Below, one piece after another: positions 9,413 to 18,857 of a stretch of 64,000 nucleotides of DNA (positions are counted from its first letter, which is position 1; the number at the start of each line of letters is the position of its first letter). The stretch is from positions 1-64,000 of the forward strand of contig NZ_JBEFNA010000005.1 in assembly GCF_040199715.1 (NCBI RefSeq), written 5' to 3'. The position numbers and the translations under genes are program-made. A model generated the notes under the pieces. That model did not search any database. It was not told the origin of the DNA and saw only the letters and a program-made list of their open reading frames with translations. The DNA is from Fusobacterium sp. SYSU M8D902. GTDB lineage: Bacteria; Fusobacteriota; Fusobacteriia; Fusobacteriales; Fusobacteriaceae.

Positions 9413-10585
9413 CTATACCTCTTCAAAATAAGTATCTGGTCTTTCTGGATTAAAACATTCATTACACCACATAACAGTTACTAGATTCTCTATATTACTT
9501 GTATTTATGATATTATGAGTATATCCTGGTATCATATCTACAACTGTCATTTCTTTACCACTCACTTTATATTCAATTACTTCATCTGTTCCTATTTTGC
9601 GTAATTGAATTATTCCTTCTCCTGCTACAACTAAAAATTTTTCATTTTTAGTATTATGCCAATGTTGCCCCTTTGTTATTCCAGGTTTACTTATATTTAC
9701 ACTTACTTGTCCTCTATCTAAACTTTTTATTATTTCAGTAAAACTTCCTCTATTATCTTCATTCATTTTTAAAGAATAACTAAAATCTTTGGGATTCAAG
9801 TATGAAAGATAAGTTGAATAAAGTTTTTTACTAAAACTTCCTTCTAACATATTAGGAATAAATAAAGTTTTTCTACTTTCTTTAAAACTATATAAAAGAT
9901 CTGCTATTTCACCTAAAGTAATATGATGGATCTCTGGAATATAACAATATCCTTTTTCATCTCTTGTCTCATTTCCATTTACTGCCCTTAGAAGTTCTTC
10001 TAATAAATCATCAATATAGACTAAATCAAGTTCTGTATTTCTATCATTTACTTGAATAGGTAAATCATTCGCAATATTATTACAAAAAGTTGCAATTACA
10101 GAATTATAGTTAGGTCTGCACCATTTTCCAAAAAGATTCGGAAAACGGTAAATTAAAACTTTTGCACCTGTTTCTTTTGCATAATTTTTAAAAAGTTTTT
10201 CTCCTGCAAGTTTACTTCTTCCATACTCACTTCCTTCATATCTTCCCTCAAGTGATGCTTGAATAGATGATGAAAGCATAATAGGACAATTATTTTTATT
10301 TTTTTTAAGTAAATTTAAAAGTTTTTCTCCAAAATTAAAATTTCCTTTCATAAATTCAGAGTTATTTTTTGGTCTATTTACTCCTGCAAGATTAAAAATA
10401 AAATTAGCTTTTTTACAATATTCTTCTAATTCTACTTCACTATTTTTTATATCATATTCAAGTATTTCTAGATCATTTGGAAGTTTATGAACTTTATCTT
10501 TTCCATCTCTGATATTCTTTAAATTTTCAATTAAATTTTTACCTATAAAACCATTAGCTCCTGTCACTAAGATACTATAACTCAT
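9413..10585 (-). CDS. fnlB: Bifunctional epimerase/reductase of UDP-L-FucNAc synthesis (CapF/FnlB)
   Basis: A two-domain enzyme of 390 residues. Residues 1 to about 250 form an NAD(P)-binding short-chain dehydrogenase domain opening with ILVTGANGFIGKNL. The C-terminal 120 residues form a cupin with GQHWHNTKNEKFLVV holding the metal-binding histidines. In Staphylococcus aureus CapF this pairing performs C3 epimerisation (cupin) and C4 reduction (SDR). I start at the ATG at 10585, one base after the stop of the CapE gene; a TTG three codons earlier is an alternative with AAGGA just upstream of it. It sits between CapE and CapG homologues in the canonical order. Confidence 0.92.
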   Translation of the reverse strand: MSYSILVTGANGFIGKNLIENLKNIRDGKDKVHKLPNDLEILEYDIKNSEVELEEYCKKANFIFNLAGVNRPKNNSEFMKGNFNFGEKLLNLLKKNKNNCPIMLSSSIQASLEGRYEGSEYGRSKLAGEKLFKNYAKETGAKVLIYRFPNLFGKWCRPNYNSVIATFCNNIANDLPIQVNDRNTELDLVYIDDLLEELLRAVNGNETRDEKGYCYIPEIHHITLGEIADLLYSFKESRKTLFIPNMLEGSFSKKLYSTYLSYLNPKDFSYSLKMNEDNRGSFTEIIKSLDRGQVSVNISKPGITKGQHWHNTKNEKFLVVAGEGIIQLRKIGTDEVIEYKVSGKEMTVVDMIPGYTHNIINTSNIENLVTVMWCNECFNPERPDTYFEEV

Positions 10586-10586
10586 A

Positions 10587-11630
10587 CTATTCAAAAATTC
10601 CTTTCAAAGCATTTTGAACATAATCTGTTGTTAAAATCTTTTTAACAACTCCAGCTACATCAAGTCTATTTGTATTATGACTTGTGTATGATTCTTCACT
10701 TTGAGTTTTAACTTCTCCAGCTATAATAAACTTATCATAATTTAAATTTCTACTGTCTGCAACAACTCTATAATAATTACCCATATCTTCTGCTCTCAAT
10801 CTTTCTTCACTTGTCATAAGAGTTTCATATAACTTTTCTCCATGACGTGTTCCTATTATACTTGTCCCTGTATCTCCAAAAAGTTTTTGTACCGCTTTAG
10901 CAAGATCTTCTATGGTAGATGCATCTGCTTTTTGTATAAATAAATCCCCTGGATTAGCATGTTCAAAAGCAAACTGAACAAGTTCAACAGCTTCATCAAG
11001 ATTCATTAAAAATCTTGTCATATTAGGATCTGTAATTGTAATTGGCTTTCCAGACTTTATTTGATTTATAAATAATGGAATTACACTTCCTCTTGAACAC
11101 ATAACATTCCCATATCTTGTACAGCAAATTATTGTTTTACTACGCTTTGCTGCAACCCTAGCATTAGCATAAATAACATGTTCCATCATAGCTTTTGATA
11201 TTCCCATTGCATTAATAGGATATGCCGCTTTATCTGTTGAAAGGCAAACAACTTTTTTTACACCAGCTTCAATAGCAGCCCGAAGGACATTATCTGTACC
11301 CTCAATATTAGTTCTAACTGCTTCCATAGGAAAAAATTCACATGATGGAACTTGTTTTAAAGCTGCAGCATGAAATATATAATCTACCCCATCTACTGCT
11401 TCCTTAACAGAATTTAGCTCTCTTACATCACCAATATAAAATTGTACTTTATTTGCATATTTTGGATATTTAGATTGAAGTTCGTGCCTCATATCATCTT
11501 GTTTTTTTTCATCTCTAGAAAAAATACGAATTTCGTTTATATCTGTTGTTAAAAAATGTTTAAGAACTGTTTTACCAAAAGAACCAGTTCCTCCTGTGAT
11601 CATTAAAGTTGCTCCAGAAAATGATGACAT
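10587..11630 (-). CDS. fnlA: UDP-GlcNAc 4,6-dehydratase/5-epimerase (CapE/FnlA)
   Basis: First enzyme of the UDP-L-FucNAc pathway, 347 residues from the ATG at 11630, which has GGAGG eight bases upstream; a start five codons earlier lacks a site. The N-terminal MITGGTGSFGKTVL is the NAD-binding loop. The segment LSTDKAAYPINAMGISKAMME replaces the usual Tyr-x3-Lys of the SDR family by Met-x3-Lys, as in FlaA1/CapE dehydratases. RHGEKLYETLMTSEE is the C-terminal substrate-binding motif. FnlB and FnlC follow directly, making a complete pathway from UDP-GlcNAc to UDP-L-FucNAc in the cytoplasm. Confidence 0.93.
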   Translation of the reverse strand: MSSFSGATLMITGGTGSFGKTVLKHFLTTDINEIRIFSRDEKKQDDMRHELQSKYPKYANKVQFYIGDVRELNSVKEAVDGVDYIFHAAALKQVPSCEFFPMEAVRTNIEGTDNVLRAAIEAGVKKVVCLSTDKAAYPINAMGISKAMMEHVIYANARVAAKRSKTIICCTRYGNVMCSRGSVIPLFINQIKSGKPITITDPNMTRFLMNLDEAVELVQFAFEHANPGDLFIQKADASTIEDLAKAVQKLFGDTGTSIIGTRHGEKLYETLMTSEERLRAEDMGNYYRVVADSRNLNYDKFIIAGEVKTQSEESYTSHNTNRLDVAGVVKKILTTDYVQNALKGIFE

Positions 11631-11679
11631 TAATAATACCTCCAATATTTAAAATTATTTTTTCTCTTAACCTAAAATT

Positions 11680-13044
11680 CTAATAAGCTCCTCTTTTATA
11701 AATAACATCTTTTAAAGTTTTAATTATTATAACTATATCTAACCATAAAGACCAATTTCTATAATAATATTCATCAAGTTTTAACCTTTCCTCAAAATCT
11801 GTATTGCTTCTACCATGTGTTTGCCACATTCCTGTTATTCCTGGCTTTGTTTTTATTATTTTTTCATAATATTTTCCCATATCTTTTTTTTCTCTTGGAA
11901 GATATGGTCTTGGGCCAACAAATGACATCTCACCTTTAAATACATTTATAAATTGTGGAAATTCATCTAAAGATGTTCTCCGCAAAAACTCTCCTATTTT
12001 AGTTATTCTTGGATCATTTTTCAATTTTTTATTTTTTTCATATTCTTTCTTTATTTTTTCATCTTTTTCCATCATTTCTTCTAAAATCCTATCTGCCCCC
12101 GTAACCATACTTCTATATTTATAAATCTTTATCTTTTTTTCATTTTGTCCTATTCTTATTTGTGTAAAAAATAATCCCTTTTTTCTCTCTTCTTTATCTG
12201 TTTTTATCCAAACTAAAACTGTAAGAGGTATTAATGACATGATTCCTACAAATGAAATAAATATATCTATTAATCTTTTTATGAAATATTTTATTTTAAC
12301 TAAATTTATTTTAGCTGAAATCAGCATAATTCCATCATAATCTTCTACTTTAGAATTAATAGTATATAATCCATTTAATTCTGGTATAAATTTTATTTTA
12401 TTTACTTTTCTATCGAGATTATTTATGATTTCAAGCATTTGAATATTATTTATGAAAGGTATTGCAATTATAATTTCATTTATATTTTTTTTATATATAA
12501 TTTCTTCTATTTGATCATAATCTCCTAAAATTTTTTCTTTCTCAACAATAATTTCTTGATTTATTCCACTAATACTATTTACAGAAATATATCCCAATAA
12601 ATTATACATAGTAAAATCATTTTCTTTTATAACTTTTGTTAAATTTTTTGCTGTGTCACCTATTCCTATTATCAATAATCTTTTTTCTAGAATTTTTCTA
12701 TAAATTTTTCTTATAAACTTTATTATAAAAAGATTAAAAAATGTAAAAGTTAAACCTACTATTATATGTACTACTACATATTTTCCTTTCCAAAAAGCTA
12801 TATCATTTATTAACATTACTAATAAGAATTCTATATGAACTTGTAACTGTTTTCTTAATTCTTCCCAAATTAATATAGTTTTAAAAGAGTACATATTCTT
12901 TGTAAAATTAAGAATTAAATATATGAAAAATGTATTATACATTATTCTATCTGGAACATCATAAAATTTATTCACTATAAAATAAAAAATAAATTGGAAA
13001 ATTATCATTAATATTTTAATACTTTGTCTTTTCAATAAACTCAC
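11680..13044 (-). CDS. Polyprenol-phosphate sugar-1-phosphate transferase, WbaP/WcaJ-like
   Basis: Initiating membrane phosphoglycosyltransferase that loads the first sugar-1-phosphate on undecaprenyl phosphate. The first 120 residues hold four hydrophobic helices, then a Rossmann-like domain (LLIIGIGDTAKNL), then the catalytic bacterial sugar transferase domain over the last 200 residues with KRLIDIFISFVG, YKYRSM, RRTSLDEFPQFINV and MSFVGPRPYLP. The Asp-Glu pair in SLDEFPQ and the VGPRP motif are catalytic-domain hallmarks. The start is uncertain: the GTG at 13044 has almost no spacer, and a TTG at 13035 is better placed behind AGGGTGA. A second, shorter transferase of the same superfamily is at 18163. 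Confidence 0.9.
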   Translation of the reverse strand: MSLLKRQSIKILMIIFQFIFYFIVNKFYDVPDRIMYNTFFIYLILNFTKNMYSFKTILIWEELRKQLQVHIEFLLVMLINDIAFWKGKYVVVHIIVGLTFTFFNLFIIKFIRKIYRKILEKRLLIIGIGDTAKNLTKVIKENDFTMYNLLGYISVNSISGINQEIIVEKEKILGDYDQIEEIIYKKNINEIIIAIPFINNIQMLEIINNLDRKVNKIKFIPELNGLYTINSKVEDYDGIMLISAKINLVKIKYFIKRLIDIFISFVGIMSLIPLTVLVWIKTDKEERKKGLFFTQIRIGQNEKKIKIYKYRSMVTGADRILEEMMEKDEKIKKEYEKNKKLKNDPRITKIGEFLRRTSLDEFPQFINVFKGEMSFVGPRPYLPREKKDMGKYYEKIIKTKPGITGMWQTHGRSNTDFEERLKLDEYYYRNWSLWLDIVIIIKTLKDVIYKRGAY

Positions 13045-13077
13045 CCTAAAAACTTTTTTTATTTTTTCTTCATTGAT

Positions 13078-14160
13078 CTAATTTTTTAATTTTAATATTG
13101 CTTTATTGACATATTCAGGTAATATAAAACAAAGTATATTAAAATAAAAATGAAAAATATTTCCCTCCATAAAGCCTAAAATTAATAATATTGAAAATAT
13201 TCTTACTCCTTTATAGTCTTTATTTTTAAATAATGTTATCATTATTAAATAGCTTAATAATAAAAGTAATAATAAACCTATTATTCCATTTTCAAATAGA
13301 ACTCTTAGATAACTATTATCTAGTGGCCAAGAAGAATACTGTTCTAATATCTGCATATCTCCAAATACAGTAATTTTATATGTTATCAAATACTTATAAA
13401 ATAAAAATAATCTTCCACTTAACAACCTATTAATAATATTTTCTGTATTTAATATAATAGGTAACACCAAGCTTAATAAAATAATCATAATTCCTTCCAT
13501 TAAAAATAGCTTTCTTAATTTTTCTATAGTCTTATCCTTAAAAAAAATTAATCCTATAAATAAAATAATTAATATAAAAGTTGTTCTTGAAAATGTAAAG
13601 AAAAATATCACTAAACTATTTACTAATATAAAAAATATTATACTATTTTTATATTTTGGATAGTATAAATAATATATTGTAAAAAAAATAGGTAATAAAA
13701 ACATCATAGCTGTATTAGGATGTGCAAATCCTAAACTATACCTCATTCTACCAATTCTTATAAGTGGATTTTCTACTTCAACTAAATATCCTATCTTATA
13801 TAAAATTATTGTTAGTACATAAAAAAAAGTATTTATTTGTAAGAAATATCTTATTCTTATTCTCTTATCTATAAAAATAGAAATTCCTAAAATAAAAAAG
13901 CTCAAATATAGACTTCTTAAACCGAAAATTAAACCGAAAATTAATATAAAGTATTTTACTAATTCTTTAAAATTAATTTTTATTTTATCTTTTACTGAAT
14001 TTAAAAATAATACTATTGTTATCATTAAAACTAATGTATTTACTTTTTTTAAATCAACTCCATAAATATTAGATGTATAATTATGAAATATTAATATTAA
14101 AATAGTTATAAAATAAAATATATCTTTTTCTTTTAATATATTTTTTATCCTACTTATCAT
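13078..14160 (-). CDS. O-antigen ligase/Wzy-like membrane protein (second of two)
   Basis: A 360-residue membrane protein with about ten hydrophobic helices. It carries LGFAHPNTAMMFLLPIF, a motif often seen in capsule polymerases of the Wzy type, and FSRTTFILIILF, the conserved arginine-containing helix start of the O-antigen ligase/polymerase superfamily. It overlaps the upstream glycosyltransferase gene by 4 bases. Whether it polymerises repeat units or ligates chains cannot be decided from sequence. It is distinct from the other Wzy-like protein at 3890. Confidence 0.75.
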   Translation of the reverse strand: MISRIKNILKEKDIFYFITILILIFHNYTSNIYGVDLKKVNTLVLMITIVLFLNSVKDKIKINFKELVKYFILIFGLIFGLRSLYLSFFILGISIFIDKRIRIRYFLQINTFFYVLTIILYKIGYLVEVENPLIRIGRMRYSLGFAHPNTAMMFLLPIFFTIYYLYYPKYKNSIIFFILVNSLVIFFFTFSRTTFILIILFIGLIFFKDKTIEKLRKLFLMEGIMIILLSLVLPIILNTENIINRLLSGRLFLFYKYLITYKITVFGDMQILEQYSSWPLDNSYLRVLFENGIIGLLLLLLLSYLIMITLFKNKDYKGVRIFSILLILGFMEGNIFHFYFNILCFILPEYVNKAILKLKN

Positions 14161-15152
14161 TTTTTATTTTTTATCCCTCCCCTAATTTTTTTTATAATAA
14201 AAAATAAATTTAATCTTCTAATTAGGTATATCAAATTTTTATAATATAACGCAATAATCCATTCTTTAAATCTTAAATATTCCATTTTTTTTATTTCATT
14301 TAAATAAATATTACTGTATTTTTTATAATTATTATCTGATATTACTTTATTATTTACCATTCTCACAAATAATCCTCTCATAACATGTATAGTTAATAGT
14401 TTATAAAATATTTCTAACAATACTTTTTTATTAGGATATTTTTGAGAAAAAGAATTTAAAAATCTAAACATTTCATTAAAGCTTATTATAAGACCACTTT
14501 TTTTTTCTAAATCAAATATTGAATTATTTCCATGAATTTGATAATGATAATAATCTTTATTAATATATTTAACTTCAGTGGTGAAGCTTAAACTTTTAAA
14601 ACAAAAAACTAAGTCCTCACCTTGATGAGTATTAACTGGAAAATAAATATTATTTTTTAAAATTAATTCTTTTTTAAAAATTTTATTACATGGAGAAGCG
14701 ATTAAAATATCATACAAAAAAAAATCTGAAAATTTTTTTATTCTCTTAGGTGAAACACTGTATTGATTCTTTTCTATTAAATTATGGTATAAGATTCCAC
14801 ACATCATTATATCTAATTTTTCAAGATAAGCTTGATTATATAAGACTTCATACATACTTTTTTCTACATAATCATCACTATCCAAAAAAGCTATATACTC
14901 TCCTTTTGCCATTTTTATACCCAAATTTCTAGTATCACTACATCCTGTATTTTTTTTATTTATATATTTAATATTTTTATATTTCTTTGAATACTCTAAA
15001 CATATTTCATCTGATTTATCCATAGATCCATCATTTAATAAAATAATTTCTACCTCTTTCAAAGATTGATTTAAAACACTATCAAGACATTTTGTTAAAA
15101 ATTTACTTGTATTATAAACGGGAATTATTATACTTACCTTTATGTTATTCAT
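14157..15152 (-). CDS. Family 2 glycosyltransferase
   Basis: A 331-residue GT-A glycosyltransferase. The N-terminal KVSIIIPVYNTSKFL, the IILLNDGSMDKSDEI nucleotide-binding segment, the CSDTRNLGIKMAKGEYIAF segment and the DSDD metal site near residue 93 identify it. The C-terminus is basic and amphipathic, suggesting peripheral membrane binding. It overlaps wecB by 8 bases upstream and the Wzy-like gene by 4 bases downstream. It resembles the GT2 at 2869 in overall layout. Sugar specificity is unknown. Confidence 0.9.
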   Translation of the reverse strand: MNNIKVSIIIPVYNTSKFLTKCLDSVLNQSLKEVEIILLNDGSMDKSDEICLEYSKKYKNIKYINKKNTGCSDTRNLGIKMAKGEYIAFLDSDDYVEKSMYEVLYNQAYLEKLDIMMCGILYHNLIEKNQYSVSPKRIKKFSDFFLYDILIASPCNKIFKKELILKNNIYFPVNTHQGEDLVFCFKSLSFTTEVKYINKDYYHYQIHGNNSIFDLEKKSGLIISFNEMFRFLNSFSQKYPNKKVLLEIFYKLLTIHVMRGLFVRMVNNKVISDNNYKKYSNIYLNEIKKMEYLRFKEWIIALYYKNLIYLIRRLNLFFIIKKIRGGIKNKK

Positions 15153-16245
15153 ATCTTTCCTCTAAATATTTTCTTATCCTTACAGAACTCTTTCCATCTC
15201 CATATGGATTATTTGATTTTGACATTTGATAATATAAGTTTCCTTCCAAAAGTTTCATATATTTCATAATATTTTTATATTTTGTTCCTATTAGCTTTGC
15301 TGTTCCCGCTTTAATTGCTTCTGGTCTTTCTGTAGTATCTCTTAATACTAATGTTGGCTTTCCTAAAGAAGGAGCTTCTTCTTGTATTCCACCAGAATCG
15401 GTCATTATATAATAGGCTCCGTCCATTATTGCTATAAATTCTAAATATTGCAATGGTTCAAGTAAAATTTTTTTATCAAAATCATCCAATACTTTATGAA
15501 TTACTTTTCTTACTAATGGGTTTAAATGCATTGGAAATACTAAATATAAATCTTTATTTTTTTTTAAATAATCTTTTACTGCAGTAAGTGATTCTTCCAT
15601 TGGTATACCCCAATTTTCTCTTCTATGCATTGTAATAAGGATATATTTTTTATTTGAAACATTGTATTTTTCTCTTATTTTTTGTAAATCAACACTTTTA
15701 TTTTCTTTTATCCAATATAATGCATCTATCACTGTATTTCCACTCTTTATTATTTTTTCTTCTGAATAATTTTCTTTTAAAAGATTAACCATATTTAATT
15801 TAGTAGGTGCGAAATGAATATCTGCAAGATTACTAATTAATTTTCTATTTGCTTCCTCAGGAAAAGGTGAGTATATATTTCCTGTTCTAAGACCAGCTTC
15901 TATATGACCTATAGGAATTTGATTATAAAACCCTGCAAGTGCTCCTACAAAAGCTGAAGTAGTATCACCTTGAACTAAAATATAATCAAATTTTTCCTTC
16001 TTTATTATTACATCAAGTTTCATTAAGAGTTTCCCAGTTAATTCTGATAATAACTGTCCTTCTTTCATAATCTTTAAATCATAATCTGGTACTATTTCAA
16101 ATAAATTTAAAACCTGATAAAGCATTTCTTTATGTTGTCCAGTAACAATAACCTTAACATCTATTTTATTATTTTTTAATTCATGATAAACAGGAGCCAC
16201 CTTAATTGCTTCTGGTCTTGTCCCAAATATTAATCCAACTTTCAT
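15145..16245 (-). CDS. wecB: UDP-N-acetylglucosamine 2-epimerase (non-hydrolysing)
   Basis: Interconverts UDP-GlcNAc and UDP-ManNAc in the cytoplasm. The 366-residue protein is of normal length and shows the classic motifs: GLIFGTRPEAIKVAPV at the start, VTGQHKEM, LVQGDTTSAF, GHIEAGLRTG, TMHRRENW, and TDSGGIQEEAP. AGGAG lies nine bases upstream of the ATG. The WecG/TagA-type transferase at 6350 is a plausible user of its product. It is the second 2-epimerase fold protein in the locus; motif conservation here is closer to housekeeping WecB than in the CapG-like protein at 8263. Confidence 0.93.
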   Translation of the reverse strand: MKVGLIFGTRPEAIKVAPVYHELKNNKIDVKVIVTGQHKEMLYQVLNLFEIVPDYDLKIMKEGQLLSELTGKLLMKLDVIIKKEKFDYILVQGDTTSAFVGALAGFYNQIPIGHIEAGLRTGNIYSPFPEEANRKLISNLADIHFAPTKLNMVNLLKENYSEEKIIKSGNTVIDALYWIKENKSVDLQKIREKYNVSNKKYILITMHRRENWGIPMEESLTAVKDYLKKNKDLYLVFPMHLNPLVRKVIHKVLDDFDKKILLEPLQYLEFIAIMDGAYYIMTDSGGIQEEAPSLGKPTLVLRDTTERPEAIKAGTAKLIGTKYKNIMKYMKLLEGNLYYQMSKSNNPYGDGKSSVRIRKYLEERYE

Positions 16246-16261
16246 TTACACTTTCTCCTAA

Positions 16262-17332
16262 TTAAATATTATTTATAAAGTTTAATAACTCTTTTTCATT
16301 GTCTTCCCAATATAATTTTTTATTTCTTTTATATATTTTTATATTTTCTTTTAACATTAAAATTTTACCCGTATCTAAGTCTCTTATCTTAGACTTTATT
16401 TCTTCAATATTATATGGATCTACTATTATTCCTATCTTATTTTTTTTGACTAAATCACCTAATAAAGTATTTTTAGAAAAAAAACAAGGTTTTTCAAATA
16501 AAACACTTTCATAAAATTTATTAGATATAGCAAACTTGACATTATAGTCTTTATTCGGATATACAGCCCATACAAAATCCGTATTTAAGTATAATTTTTT
16601 TATTTCTTTATATTCATACTTACCAATCATATAAATATTCTTCAATTCATTACTCTCAATAAAATTTTGAAACTTATTATTTTCAGCTCCTTTACCAATT
16701 AAATATACTTCTATATTTTCTATTTCTTGAATTGCTAACAATAAATTTTTCATTGTCTCAAAATATCTCAACCCACCTATAAAAGATATTCTTAATTTTT
16801 CTCTTTTTTCAATCTTATAACTTTTATTATTTACTTCTTTTAATGGTAAATTTTCTAATAATAACTTTGCCCCTTTATATTTATTGTATAAAGGAATAAA
16901 AAATCGTGATGCATAAATTATTCCAGATACTTTTTTCAACATCAATTTTTCAACCATTAACAAAATATTTAATACTAAACTATTAGTTGAAGTCGGCAAA
17001 TCTAAATTCTCGTATATTATTTTACCTTTAAAATTACTTAAAATTGTTAATAATAACATATCCCATTGTGATGAAATTATTATTTCTGGATTATAATTCA
17101 CTATTACTTTCTTTATATAATTAAAATAATTTCTCATTCCATATAATTTTTTTATTTTATTTCCATAACCTTCATTACTTGAATAGATATAATCATCTTT
17201 TTCTTCAAAATTTATATTTTCTCTATTCCATGCACAAACTCTGACTATATGTATTTTTTTTAAAGTATCTACCATTCTTTTATTTCTCGTATTAATTGGA
17301 TATGTTCCATCTATCAGCAATATTTTTTTCAT
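16262..17332 (-). CDS. GT-B fold glycosyltransferase (GT4-like)
   Basis: A 356-residue protein starting KKILLIDGTYPINTRNKRMVD, with a C-terminal domain resembling GT4 enzymes: ISFIGGLRYFETMKNLLLAI, VYLIGKGAENN, IYMIGKYEYKEIKKLY, and a terminal ESVLFEKPCFF replacing the usual E-x7-E loop in weaker form. The match to the family is fainter than for its neighbours, so the call is fold-level only. It lies in the polysaccharide operon, 16 bases before wecB in transcription order. Donor and acceptor are unknown. Confidence 0.78.
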   Translation of the reverse strand: MKKILLIDGTYPINTRNKRMVDTLKKIHIVRVCAWNRENINFEEKDDYIYSSNEGYGNKIKKLYGMRNYFNYIKKVIVNYNPEIIISSQWDMLLLTILSNFKGKIIYENLDLPTSTNSLVLNILLMVEKLMLKKVSGIIYASRFFIPLYNKYKGAKLLLENLPLKEVNNKSYKIEKREKLRISFIGGLRYFETMKNLLLAIQEIENIEVYLIGKGAENNKFQNFIESNELKNIYMIGKYEYKEIKKLYLNTDFVWAVYPNKDYNVKFAISNKFYESVLFEKPCFFSKNTLLGDLVKKNKIGIIVDPYNIEEIKSKIRDLDTGKILMLKENIKIYKRNKKLYWEDNEKELLNFINNI

Positions 17333-17376
17333 ATTTTCTCCACTATCTTTTTTATATTAATATAAAGTTAAAAAAT

Positions 17377-18162
17377 TTATTTCCAATATTTCATTACTAT
17401 TTTTTTATTTTTTTTAAGACCATAATATATATAATTCCCTAAATAAAAAAACGTATCTACCATACTCAAATTTATTATTTTTCTAAATATAAAATACATA
17501 TATAACAAATTTTTTAATTTATTTCTTGAAACAGACCCTTTTCTTATCCTGTATGTAGCTAAAATATCTTGATTCGCATATGCAATATTTTCTTTTAACA
17601 ACTCTAACCACATAACATAATCTTCGTGCATTTTTAAGTTCTCATTAAATCTTAGTTGCTTAAATTCCTCAGTTTTATACAAAACAGTTAAACAAGACAT
17701 GTAATTAGTTTTTAAAAGTTCTTTATAATTTACCCTCTTAGGAACTATATATTCCCCTAAAACTTCTGTCAAATCTTCATTTTTCTTTTGATAACTAGCA
17801 TAAACTACATTACACTTTTTCTCTTTTATTAGTTTCAACTGTCTTTCTAAAAAATTATCTTTCCATAAGTCATCACTATCTATAAAAGTTATGTATTCTC
17901 CTGTTGCTATATTTAATCCTTTATTTCTAGTCTTTGCTGCCTTTAAATTTTGTAAATTCTGTATAATTTTTATTCTTGTATCACTTTTAGATAAATTTAA
18001 AATTTTTTTATAACTATTATCACTAGAGTTATCATCTATTATAATCCATTCCCATTTTGTATAAGTTTGGTTTTTTATGCTGTTATATGTTTCTAAAATA
18101 TACTTTTCTGAATTATACATTGGTGTTATTATACTTACTAATTCTTTCTGAATTTTTTTCAT
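17377..18162 (-). CDS. Family 2 glycosyltransferase (short)
   Basis: A 261-residue GT-A enzyme. LVSIITPMYNSEKYI, WIIIDDNSSDNSYK, KAAKTRNKGLNIATGEYI and the DSDD motif define the catalytic domain, and DYVMWLELLK near residue 187 is the conserved W/ED region near the active site in this subgroup, which resembles teichuronic-acid and capsule glycosyltransferases. Its stop is adjacent to the start region of the next genes with 44 bases to the downstream GT gene. It directly follows the small phosphoglycosyltransferase, so it may add the second sugar (inference). Confidence 0.9.
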   Translation of the reverse strand: MKKIQKELVSIITPMYNSEKYILETYNSIKNQTYTKWEWIIIDDNSSDNSYKKILNLSKSDTRIKIIQNLQNLKAAKTRNKGLNIATGEYITFIDSDDLWKDNFLERQLKLIKEKKCNVVYASYQKKNEDLTEVLGEYIVPKRVNYKELLKTNYMSCLTVLYKTEEFKQLRFNENLKMHEDYVMWLELLKENIAYANQDILATYRIRKGSVSRNKLKNLLYMYFIFRKIINLSMVDTFFYLGNYIYYGLKKNKKIVMKYWK

Positions 18163-18843
18163 TTAGTATTCTATTCCTATCTTTTCTTCTATTTCTTTCT
18201 TCTTACTAAGTAAATCTTTATCTTTTATAATATCTTTATCTTCAATTTTTTTTATTATTTTAAAAAAAGTTACAAATATAAGATAAATATCATAAAAAAT
18301 ATTCTTCCTTTCTATATAATAAAGATTTAGTTCTATTTTATAAGGCATTATTTGTTCAATATAAAATTTTTCAGGATCTTTTACCTGATTCATTAAATAT
18401 TCTTCATTTGAAAAAATTATGCTAGCTGGTGAAGTTATACCACTTCTTACACTAAATATCTTTTTATCTCTTTCTGAATAATAACATAATCTTCTTGGTA
18501 ATTCTGGTCTTGGACCTATAAAACTCATATCTCCTAATAAAATATTAAATAATTGTGGCAATTCATCTAATTTGGTTTTTCTTATTATTCTTCCTACTGA
18601 GGTAATTACATTACTATTTCCTCTTACTTGAATCCCTTTTGCATCTTTATCAAAATCTATTTTCATACTCCTAAATTTATAAATTGTAAATTCTTTCATA
18701 TCTATAGTAACTCTTCTTTGTTTAAATAATATTGACCCTTTTGATGTTAATTTTATAGCGATTGATATTATCAACATCACTGGAAGAAATAAAATTATTC
18801 CAATAAAAGAGACTACTATATCAATGGATCTTTTTAAAAACAT
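18163..18843 (-). CDS. Small polyprenol-phosphate phosphoglycosyltransferase (PglC-like)
   Basis: An initiating enzyme that transfers a sugar-1-phosphate to undecaprenyl phosphate. I start at the ATG at 18843 (MFLKRSIDIVVSFIGI), which has GAGGGAAGG just upstream; the frame opens five codons earlier without a site. One N-terminal re-entrant hydrophobic helix is followed by the catalytic domain: FKQRRVT, YKFRSM, RKTKLDELPQLFNIL and MSFIGPRPELP, including the Asp-Glu pair. The last 40 residues are a lysine-rich tail not typical of the family. Unlike the enzyme at 11680, it lacks the four-helix N-terminal region. The upstream CapD-like dehydratase could supply its donor, as PglF does for PglC. 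Confidence 0.92.
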   Translation of the reverse strand: MFLKRSIDIVVSFIGIILFLPVMLIISIAIKLTSKGSILFKQRRVTIDMKEFTIYKFRSMKIDFDKDAKGIQVRGNSNVITSVGRIIRKTKLDELPQLFNILLGDMSFIGPRPELPRRLCYYSERDKKIFSVRSGITSPASIIFSNEEYLMNQVKDPEKFYIEQIMPYKIELNLYYIERKNIFYDIYLIFVTFFKIIKKIEDKDIIKDKDLLSKKKEIEEKIGIEY

Positions 18844-18857
18844 ACTACCTTCCCTCA

